A DNA stretch of 25,600 nucleotides from Byssothecium circinans (taxonomy: Eukaryota; Ascomycota; Dothideomycetes; Pleosporales; Massarinaceae): NCBI GenBank assembly GCA_010015675.1, contig ML977013.1:267329-292928 (forward strand). The letters run 5' to 3'. Of the stretch, positions 1 to 7,478 are shown one piece after another. A program made the translations under genes and the position numbers. A model generated the notes under the pieces. It ran no database searches. It was given only the letters and a program-made list of their open reading frames with translations, and had not been told where the DNA came from. Position 1 is the stretch's first letter, and each line of letters begins with the position of its first letter.

Positions 1-830
1 GACCCTACTATTCTCTATACTAATATAGCTTACTAAGATATTAGAAATCCTAGAATATTTTTTTATAACCTTTTAAAGCTATATTATATATATCTCTATT
101 TATAATTTCAGCTTAATTGCTCTTATATTTAAATTGTTATTAAAGGTTAAATATTTGATTTTCCTTGCCAAGCTTTTGGGCGGTTCGATAGTGCTTTACG
201 TTAGAGGTATTTTATAATAAGTATAGTAAGTTATTAGTATTACTAAGGAAAAGTAGCTATCTTAGTAGTTTAGCTATCTTAGTAGTAGAATACGTTACTA
301 TAGAAAAAGATAAAGAGTAGTTTAATTAATAACTATATTACTTAATATGCTACTTTAATTTTAGTAAGTAATCCTACTAACTATAAGCTAGATAAGTACT
401 AGCGCTAGTATAGGAATAAACTATAGCTTTATAAGAACTACTAATACTCTATTAACTTAATTATGTACTAGATCTCTCTTTATAACACCTACTTATACCT
501 ATTATAACTTGCGCTAGATATACTCTTAATACTAGCTTTAAGCTATAACTATAAGTATATATTTAGTAAGATTAGTAACCTTTTAGAGCCTTATTAGTAG
601 AAGATAAGTCTATAACTCCTTATAGCTATCACGTGTATACGCGCTTAGTTTTAATATAGATATAGTAGTACCCTTTTAGTAGAGGTATTTAATAAGGATA
701 TTACTAACACTATTAAAGATAAGTTTAAATTAACTAGCTAGGACGTATATAATAACTCTAAGTAGTATATAATTATATACTATTTAAATAGTACTAAACT
801 ATTAACTACTCTATTTATCTAAAAGTTAAC
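1..830 (+). pseudogene. hAT transposase C-terminal remnant, RIP-mutated
   Basis: The whole stretch is TpA-rich and packed with TAG/TAA, with few CpA or TpG, as expected after RIP. Reading + from about 499, the frame gives LALDI..I.A.S and then, from 562, IFSKISNLLEP. This aligns without gaps to LALNIYSIPASS and MFSELGDLLGP of the hAT element at the other end of the window. Most differences are those made by C-to-T or G-to-A changes: E to K, D to N, G to S, P to L, S to L, M to I, and a Trp codon to TAG. The region is therefore the hAT dimerisation domain of a dead transposase. The reading frame ends near 823. The rest of the gene lies left of the window. The hAT family is clear; the subfamily is not. 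Confidence 0.75.
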
Positions 831-970
831 TAAGTTAACTAAGTAAGTAAGTTAAGTCTACTATAAAAGCAACACTAAGTTAAGTAAGTTAAGTTAACGC
901 CTTATAAACTCTAAGTAAGTCAAGTTGCGACTCTAGACTTGCTTGACTTGTTTGTTGACTTGTCTGCACC
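821..970 (+). repeat. Subterminal repeat array of the left hAT element
   Basis: Just after the transposase remnant come many copies of a short motif: AGTTAACTAAG and AAGTTAAG (821-899), then CAAGT, CTTGACTTG and TTGACTTG (912-966). The first part reads as a RIP-mutated form of the second, with C changed to T in CAAGTCAAC-type units. Such arrays are typical of hAT subterminal transposase-binding sites. I could not fix the terminal inverted repeat or the 8-bp target duplication; the element appears to end near 970, where ordinary composition begins. Confidence 0.55.
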
Positions 971-1249
971 AACGTTTATAATGCGGCTCGATACAGCGAT
1001 TCTGACATAGCAGCTAATGCATAATATGCTTTTGTAAGAGCAAAATGCTCTAAGCTTGATGCAGTTTTCCTTAACGATGTTTTTAGCGGTGTCGATTGAG
1101 AGAATATGGAACTAATCACGCCACGCTTTTTGGCATAGATATTTCAAGCGACGAGGAAAATACAGTGGTTGGTACTAGCTCGCGTAAGGCCTTTCTACCT
1201 AGTAATGGCGGGGTGCAGTACACGATTCTAAGATTCATGTTTAGTCGAC
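971..1249. other. Intergenic, no gene seen
   Basis: Base composition returns to normal here. A 73-codon open frame overlaps the right part but shows no family motif and uses a non-ATG start. I see no RNA gene or repeat. It may be unrecognisable upstream sequence of the broken transporter that follows. Confidence 0.4.
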
Positions 1250-1930
1250 ATGTTGAAGCTCGCCGAGAAGGCTATAGTGTTCCAAAAGGGTACCGAAGGA
1301 CCATATCAAGGCGTTAAGACATGCACTGAGTATCTCCCAGAAGATCCTAGGCTCAAGAAAGACGGCAAATACGACTCCTTAAATCCACCTGATAAACTTA
1401 TATCCCGACCATAGCAAGCCTCGCACGATGTATCTACGCTTCCTTTCGACACACTCCGCGCAGCCATCAATGTCACAGCACAGGACCCGTTCTTGCTACC
1501 CGCGACCATTCACTTCAACATCAACCCACGTGGTGACAGGTCTGATGAGAAGCTATTGGAAGCTTTGGAGGAAGTAGGACTGAAAGAAAGAGTGGTTGAA
1601 CTCGGTGGATTAGATAAAGAATTGGGTATCAGCAAATGGTCAACGGGACAGAAGCAGTTGTTGAGCTTGGCGAGGCCGTCGCTGAGAGGTGAGAGTATTT
1701 GGTGTTTGATGAAGCTATGAGCAGGTATGTGTATGGTGTCTTGATGGTGTACATGTTGTGGTAAGGGAGAGGCTGACACGTGTAGTTTGGATACGGGCAC
1801 AGTGACGTTGCATCGCGTTATTGAGAGGGAATTCTCGCATCATACGGTGCTGGCAGTTACGCATCGGATGAGGATCACCGAGTCGTATACTCATGCAGTG
1901 AGAATGGAGGATGGGCGTGTAAAGGAGTAG
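1250..1930 (+). pseudogene. ABC-C (MRP-type) transporter, second nucleotide-binding domain fragment
   Basis: Translation from about 1424 gives the end of an ABC-C exporter NBD2: DVSTLPFDTLRAAIN, then QDPFLLPATIHFNINPRG (Q-loop region), SDEKLLEALEEVGL, a degenerate signature STGQKQLLSLAR, a Walker B remnant VFDEA, then LDTGT (D-loop) and VLAVTHR (H-loop). An intron at 1725-1785 (GTATGT, GCTGAC, TAG) still fits the frame, and the last exon ends at 1930. It is broken. A TAG at 1412 lies in the same frame, just upstream of the recognisable part. A one-base frameshift lies near 1695-1702, just before Walker B. Walker A and all membrane segments are missing. An open stretch at 1250-1411 is in the same frame but I cannot match it to an ABC domain. 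Full-length members run to about 1,400-1,500 residues, so this is a dead tail fragment beside a transposon. Confidence 0.75.
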
Positions 1931-2473
1931 GGAGGTGTTGAAGTGCTGCAGCACTCAATTGCTGAGTGACAAGTGATGCAAGGATCACGTGCCGCAAGAT
2001 GTATTGTATGTACTGTACGTACAGTTGAGACGTCTTCGATCATGCATATGAAAGATCTTGATGATGAATCTTGGAAGAAAACCTATCAAGTGCCTATTAT
2101 AGTAGCATGCTGGCGATGTGGGTGTGCTGCTATCACGGAGCTAGCCAATCGGAGCACATCAATGCGCGTCGCGTCAACAATAGTCGTCTTGCATTCACCC
2201 GTTGACTAATATACAATCACCCGAGTATTTTTTGATGCGGCATTTGTCTTTACCAGCTCGAGGATTGCTTCACATGTGGACAATGCGGCTGCAATTCAAG
2301 ATGTCAAACGAGTGATCCCCGAATGACGTCATGCCTCGCGAGGGGTAAAAAGCTGAGCTCCCCACCACCGAAGCTCTCACACCACCACTACATTCATCTC
2401 CAATTGACCTCCAAACCACCTCTGAATTACTCCTACGATCTCAATTGCATCTTCACCACTTTCTACAGCAATC
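1931..2473. promoter_or_regulatory. Upstream region of the GAEQ-repeat gene with CRE and STRE-like sites
   Basis: No gene seen. The region holds a CACGTG E-box (1986-1991), a 12-bp perfect palindrome CTGTACGTACAG (2013-2024), a full CRE palindrome TGACGTCA (2324-2331), a second palindrome CCTCGCGAGG (2334-2343) and an overlapping AGGGG stress-type element (2341-2345). The last three lie within 25 bp, about 130-150 bp before the ATG at 2474. In fungi TGACGTCA is bound by ATF/CREB-type bZIP factors and AGGGG by Msn2/4-type zinc fingers. That suggests stress control, but it is inference from motifs. The stretch from 2345 to the ATG is rich in C and A with no TATA box, like a 5' UTR. Confidence 0.45.
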
Positions 2474-2993
2474 ATGACCTGGTTCAGCAGCAAGAAGGCC
2501 GAGCCCGCGGCCTCCAGTCCCCCAACCTCCAACACTCCGCGTACCGGCCCCGGCGCCGAGCAAGAACGCCACGCCTCTCACTTCAGCATCGGCCAGGAAG
2601 GGCTCGACAAGATCAAAGATGCTGCCTCTAGAGCCGCGCACTACAAGGGCGTTGGGGCTGAGCAGGACCGCTACGCCGCACACTTTAGCCCCGACCATGA
2701 GGTCGTGAACAAGACAGTACAAAGCCTTTTGAATGCCAAGGCACAAGGTGCCGAGCAGGATCGATGGGGGATTCACTTTGGCCTCGGCGCTGATGGGTGG
2801 GAGAGGGCGAAAAGGTTGGCGGCTGCAAAGGGCGCCGGTGCGGAGCAGGTATGAATACCCGGGACTGACCGTCTGGATCTGTATGCTAACGGTACTGCAG
2901 GATCGATACGGATCGCACTTTGGTGTCGACGAGGATCAGATCAAGCGGGCTGCGCAGTCGATAAAGGATGGTGTCAACCAAGTGAGGAGATAG
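2474..2993 (+). CDS. Small protein of four GAEQ-[DE]-R tandem repeats
   Basis: Two exons, 2474-2848 and 2901-2993, encode 155 residues. The 52-bp intron has GTATGA, GCTAAC and CAG. After a Ser/Pro/Thr-rich leader (residues 1-26) come four units starting at residues 27, 61, 92 and 122. Each begins GAEQ-[ED]-R-[HYW]-[AG]-x-H-F-[SG], then a stretch of 15-20 residues likely to form an amphipathic helix (for example EGLDKIKDAASRA or DQIKRAAQSIKD). The intron falls inside the fourth unit, exactly between GAEQ and DRYG. There is no signal peptide, membrane segment or cysteine. The ATG gives a clean start after an untranslated-looking leader. I do not recognise the family; a cytosolic stress-related role is possible given the promoter sites, but that is a guess. 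Gene and splice model look solid. Confidence 0.85.
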
Positions 2994-3724
2994 GCATGGA
3001 GTGTGTTGGATCGGCATAAAAGCATGGCAAACTCATAGTCGTAGCATAGATGTATAACAGCAATTGATCTTGTCAATTTACAATTCTTCTTTCTTCCCTT
3101 GAGCCGTCGGCCTGTCCCGCTACGCTCCCGGCGGTGTAAAATGCATCCGAAAAACTTGCTGGACAACCTGTTAATGCATGGACAGTCTACCCGTAGTATG
3201 GAGAGCAGCCATTCTTCTGACGACGAAGTCTCCTGCGAATCAGAAACTCGGACGAACAAAACCCCGGTTGTGGAATGACACTCTAGCCGAGGCATTGATT
3301 CACGTTCTATTGAGCAGTTCCACATGTTGAAAGAGAATGTGATGTAAGAGTTATTGAATTGAGCTGCAGCCGAAGGCTGCCTATATAGATCTACGCTAGC
3401 CCTATTTGGGTGTAAACAACCGCCATGGGCGATTGCCTCTGGCGGGAAGCTGCGCTTCCCCCAACACCACAGTCACCTGACTTCGGCTAAGATTCTATTC
3501 ACCCCGCAAGTTGCACACGTTCTAAGTGTAGCTCCTTACTGACTCCCCGACTCTCCGATTTTCTGACGATATGGATTGAATAGCGTGAATGATGTGTCGT
3601 AAAATAGACTCACTACGCAAATTTTGGACGTGTTCATTTGTCAGCTATCCACAGTACCATAAAACCATCAATTGATCTCTCAAGCCACTTCCATCTCGCA
3701 TCTTATCAGGTACACAAACCCAAC
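2994..3724. other. Intergenic region with a cluster of short perfect hairpins
   Basis: No convincing gene. Two perfect inverted repeats lie close together: GCAGCC-GAA-GGCTGC (3366-3380) and GGGAAGC-TGC-GCTTCCC (3444-3460). A looser pair CCGCCA/TGGCGG (about 3420-3445) sits directly before the second. The stretch 3360-3490 looks unlike its surroundings and could be a small repeated element. The last ~100 bases are probably the promoter and 5' leader of the downstream oxidoreductase gene. Confidence 0.4.
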
Positions 3725-4871
3725 ATGTCCCACAATATCCTCATCACAGGTGGCTCGGGCTATCTCGGCGGCTCCCTCCTCGCTGGCCTCAAAGACGCGA
3801 ACCTCCCGCCATACTCCACCCTCTACGCCCTCGTCCGCACAAACGCCCAAGCCGAAGCAGTACGCCAATACTCCGCCCTACCTCTCCGTGCCGACCTCAC
3901 CTCCCCTTCCTCCATAACCTCCACCATCGTCAACAACAAAATAACCATAATCTACCACCTCTTCAATGCCCTCGACCAATTCACCCCACCAATCTTCATC
4001 GCTGCCCTTGCCGAAGTAAAGAAGAAAACAGGCCAAGAAGTCCACTTCCTCTTCACGACAGGAGCGAATCTCTTCTCCGAGTTCGCCGGCGCACCCACGG
4101 ATGCGCCGCTCTTAGATACCGACCCGCATCTCTACAACATCCAGCGATCCCAAATCACCAAAGCGCCAATCCCCTTCGCAGCCACGGGCGTCCGAGCCAA
4201 CACGCTCGGCATCGATGAAGCAGAGAAACATGGCGTGCGCTCCTACATCTTCGCCCCCTGCATCGTATACGGCCGCTGCCGGGGCTTCGGGAACAAAATC
4301 TCTATCCAAACCGTTGCCATCGTGAAGGCCGCGAAGGCAGTCCGCAGAGTCTATGATTTAGATGCTCCGGCGCGGCCAGTCTGGCCTGTTTGCCATGTCG
4401 ACGATAATACGGCGCTGTATGTGGAGATTCTGCGCGCTGCGCTGGAGGGGAGGGAGATTGGGCATGGGAAGCGGGGGTTTTATCTTGCGAGTTCGGGGAG
4501 TATGGCTTGGAGGGATGTTTATGAACGGATGAGTAAGGCGTTGGAGAGGAGGGGGGTTGTGGACGGGAGAGGTGTGGGAGAGGGGCCGTTGGGGGATGGG
4601 GTGTTGGGACGGATGGCGGAGGCAGTGGGGGGTGGGGAGGAGTTGGTTCGGATGGCACTTAGGGTGGGGGACTGTGAGTTTCTTTTCTTTTCTTGTGGCT
4701 AAGAGGATTTTGGCGGCTAGTACGGGGATGGCTGACTGACATTCGACGAACAGATGCACGTTTACGCCTGCTAATGGCGCGAAGATTGGCTGGAAGCCGA
4801 AGTATCCCGTGGAACATATTCTAGAGTTTGCGGACGAAGAGGTTGATTGGATCTTGGAGAATTTGGAGTAA
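3725..4871 (+). CDS. NAD(P)-binding epimerase/reductase (atypical extended SDR)
   Basis: The N-terminus carries the Rossmann glycine motif TGGSGYLG (residues 8-15), and the rest follows fungal 'NAD-dependent epimerase/dehydratase' proteins: an acidic DLTS end of the second strand (57-60), DTDPHLYNIQ (131-140), GVRSYIFAPCIVYG (170-183), HVDDNT (224-229) and the tail GAKIGWKPKYP. The classical YxxxK catalytic pair is not visible; the nearest tyrosine (137) is followed by NIQRS, so catalysis may be altered. Start: ATG at 3725, directly before the glycine motif; an open frame 87 bases longer begins with TTG and was dropped. A 3' intron is needed. The best donor GTGAGT at 4674 with acceptor CAG at 4753 breaks the frame, whereas GTTTCT at 4678 keeps it and gives 356 residues. 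Substrate unknown. Confidence 0.8.
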
Positions 4872-5241
4872 GCTGGATTTCGGAGAAGAGGAGTAGAGGA
4901 TTTAAGCGGAGTGGGTGGTTGGGGAGCGAACTTGTACTCAGATGCATCTCGGTTGAGATGCATCATGTCGGAGGCTATTAGTGTGGGGTAGAATCACCAT
5001 TCATTATCCCTTTTTAAGACTAGTAGAACTGAAGGTATTGTAAGACTTGCAGACTTTTTTGGACTTAGTATCAAGCTACAAAGCTCTGTCGGATTTAATA
5101 TTTCATGTAACTAATTCATTCAAACTCGTGAAGGTCGACCGAATGTTTCCCGACTCTATGGGACACTCAATACGAGATGTCATCAAATCCAAGCCAAAAT
5201 TTTCTAATTCTGGTTCGTCTCCCTCTTTTCTTCAACAAACC
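4872..5241. other. Intergenic between convergent 3' ends
   Basis: The region lies between the stops of the oxidoreductase gene (+) and the nucleotidyltransferase gene (-), so it should hold both 3' UTRs and poly(A) sites. A small inverted repeat GATGCATCTC/GAGATGCATC surrounds 4941-4964. I see no gene. Confidence 0.45.
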
Positions 5242-6621
5242 CTAAGTGCTTTCCTCTTCCACACTCCTCTCCCGCCTTTTCTGTTTCCGCCCATTCTTCT
5301 TGCCACCCTCCCGACTCAGCGCCCACATCAGCATGTCCGCATTTAGTACCACGCCCTCGAGCATCCTCACAGCATCTTCCGGCGTGTTATCCCTCAGCAC
5401 TCGTCGAATCGCAGTCGAACTAACGCCAACCCCCGGAAACTTATCTGTCGCACAGCTAATAGGCAAGAACTGCATCCTGTGCCTCGCATCCACCTTACTC
5501 TCACACATCCACGACGCTCCGCTCCGGGCCAAACGCCGCTCCAAGATCTCACGAACGGGCGCTCGCATCCTACGCCACCGCTCACCACAATCCTCAAAGC
5601 TATTCGCCAGACTCCTCTCCTCATCAGAATACAACAACATCAGCACCTCCAAGCCCCCCAACTCCCCCTCATCCACGCGCTTAAGCAACGCCTCCTCTGC
5701 AGACCCAACACAGCACCGCCAAGCCGTACACGGATCGAGACCCCTAAGCCTCCCATCACGCTCCCTACACACACCCGGACGAAAGAAATCCCCAATCACA
5801 ATCTCATTGATGCCGCACTTCCAAAACTCACAGCCTTTTTCATTGTTAACGTAGTCGGGGCCCCCGATCATAATGAATTCGACATCAAACCCATCGTTGC
5901 GCGCGAGCTCTTCGATAGCGAAGATGGCAGTCCAGCATTCGTGGCCGTGGCGCGCCATCCAGCACCAAGGAGAGAGGAGGCTGTCGGCCCAGAGGTTCGC
6001 GCGTGTGGAGCGCGGGAGTGTTAGGGGTTCTGCGTCGATGTCTACTTGCGCGATCTCGTCGTCAGTTCCCCATTGAAGCATCTCTCTCAACCGATTAAGC
6101 GCGTTCTCGTTCTTCGTCTTTAGCTTCTTCTCTAAGCTGCGGGATCCGGCGGGCATGATGATGGCGGCTCGCACGTTGTCGTACGCGCTGCGGAAGAAAG
6201 CGTGGACGAGGAGTTGCTTGTGGCCGATGTGGGGCGGGTTGAAAGATCCGGAGAAAAGCAGGATGCGGTTCTTGACGCCGCGGTGCAGAGTTGGCGGTGG
6301 GATCCAGGAACTAGGCGTGAAGATGTTAATGGGGAGTTTGGCGCGGATGGTGAAGGGCAGGGCGCGGCGGATGTAGTAATCGAGGGATATCGTTTCGTCG
6401 AAGAGGGGGAGGTTCGGGACGATGGGGGGAATGAGCGTTGTGGATGGAGAAGGAGAAGGAAGGGGAGGGGGAGAGTCCATGGTTTGGTGCTTGGGGATTG
6501 GCTCCAAAGTTACGGGGTCGTTTTCTGTGGTTGGGGTAGATGGTTTCGCAGAGGATTTGTCGCGTTTGGACTTGAGACGGGACTCGATGCTCGCGCGGAG
6601 ACTGCTGTGTTGTTGACCCAT
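5242..6621 (-). CDS. Nucleotidyltransferase, NMN adenylyltransferase-like, with N-myristoylation motif
   Basis: 459 residues, no intron. The core holds the cytidylyltransferase-superfamily signature GSFNPPHIGH (125-134), where HxGH binds the nucleotide phosphates, then IGGPDY (252-257), the usual position of the substrate loop, and VSSTAIRR (400-407), matching the SSTxIR motif near the C-terminus of NMN/NaMN adenylyltransferases. The expected reaction joins an AMP or CMP moiety to a phosphorylated partner; NAD synthesis is likely but not proven. It is longer than ordinary NMNATs (about 250-400 residues) because of a 115-residue low-complexity N-terminus and an insert around 280-350. The protein starts MGQQHSSL, fitting the N-myristoylation pattern, followed by basic residues (SRLKSKRDK); the C-terminus is also basic (KKNGRKQKRR). 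Membrane attachment is therefore plausible. Confidence 0.85.
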   Translation of the reverse strand: MGQQHSSLRASIESRLKSKRDKSSAKPSTPTTENDPVTLEPIPKHQTMDSPPPLPSPSPSTTLIPPIVPNLPLFDETISLDYYIRRALPFTIRAKLPINIFTPSSWIPPPTLHRGVKNRILLFSGSFNPPHIGHKQLLVHAFFRSAYDNVRAAIIMPAGSRSLEKKLKTKNENALNRLREMLQWGTDDEIAQVDIDAEPLTLPRSTRANLWADSLLSPWCWMARHGHECWTAIFAIEELARNDGFDVEFIMIGGPDYVNNEKGCEFWKCGINEIVIGDFFRPGVCRERDGRLRGLDPCTAWRCCVGSAEEALLKRVDEGELGGLEVLMLLYSDEERSLANSFEDCGERWRRMRAPVREILERRLARSGASWMCESKVDARHRMQFLPISCATDKFPGVGVSSTAIRRVLRDNTPEDAVRMLEGVVLNADMLMWALSREGGKKNGRKQKRRERSVEEEST

Positions 6622-7478
6622 GGTTGTGTGTTATGGGTTCAGAGCTGCGAACTGTAGAGATTGACCCGAGATATGTTGGCGGATACTTCAACTCCCGTGT
6701 TTCAGTTGTTGGAGTTTGTGAAAGTATGGGTGAAGGGTATGCATGAGCGACTATGTATGTGGCTGCGATGAATAAGCAGCGGTGGAAAATGTGTTGTGAA
6801 CAAACGGTTGACGTTTTTCTAGGTTTAACAAAGTGCCTCGTGATGCTGCGTGACAATTTGCGTGCACGCGACAGAGTGAGAGTGCGGTCACGTGATATTG
6901 GTTGGTAAGTATTCGGGTCGGCTTCACCGATGTACCGATATTTAGATTCTTAGTACCATGTGATATGATAGTTGTAGTAGTAAAGTTACTATGAGTTAGA
7001 ATAAATATTTTGTTACGCGCTTCATGGGCTTGTAGCGTGCCAGTGTCATTGCGCAACAATGAGAAAGATCGACGGCGGTTCTCATACGGCACCATCACTT
7101 TACAGCTTGAATTTAGAAATATGTCAAAGATTTGGGCGTTGATCTGGAAACTATTTGATTGATGAGGACGTATATAGTCGTCATAACGCCCATTTTCGAG
7201 TGTACCGTGGACTACAATTTGCACAATACAAAGTTTTTTAAGGCACATAGGAATAAAGAGTGTATTCGAGCTATCATCAGCCATGATAATTTGACAATGA
7301 ACGTATCCAACCATGTGAGACCAAGGTCTTGTAAGTTCTTGCCTATCTAGCCCCAAATCATATACCGCAATTGCCTCGAGTTTCGGATTCGTCCTCCGCA
7401 AACCAGATTGTCATCGATTTCAACGCTAGATTATATGAGCCTCTAACAGCCATGCAACTGCATAGCCCAATGGTAAAC
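6622..7478. other. Intergenic; promoter of the nucleotidyltransferase gene
   Basis: A TCACGTGA E-box at 6888-6895 lies about 270 bp upstream of the - strand start at 6621, followed by an ATTGG (inverted CCAAT) pentamer at 6898-6902. The part from 6950 to 7030 is AT-rich. A 216-codon open frame on the - strand (6751-7401) starts with TTG and has no family features, so I do not call it a gene. Confidence 0.4.

Noticed and set aside
170..200. GGTTCGA resembling a tRNA T-loop
   Set aside because: No acceptor stem, anticodon arm or D-arm could be built around it.
3638..3724. N-terminal extension of the oxidoreductase
   Set aside because: Starts at TTG; the ATG at 3725 places the glycine motif at the usual distance from the N-terminus.
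4302..4966. Proline/histidine-rich open frames antisense to the oxidoreductase
   Set aside because: They are shadows of the G-rich 3' part of a well-supported gene.
5246..6024. Ser/Pro-rich + strand frames of 181 and 202 codons
   Set aside because: Antisense to the nucleotidyltransferase, whose motifs are clear.
6751..7401. 216-codon open frame on the - strand
   Set aside because: It begins with TTG, has no recognisable domain, and its composition looks random; it covers the promoter of the nucleotidyltransferase gene.
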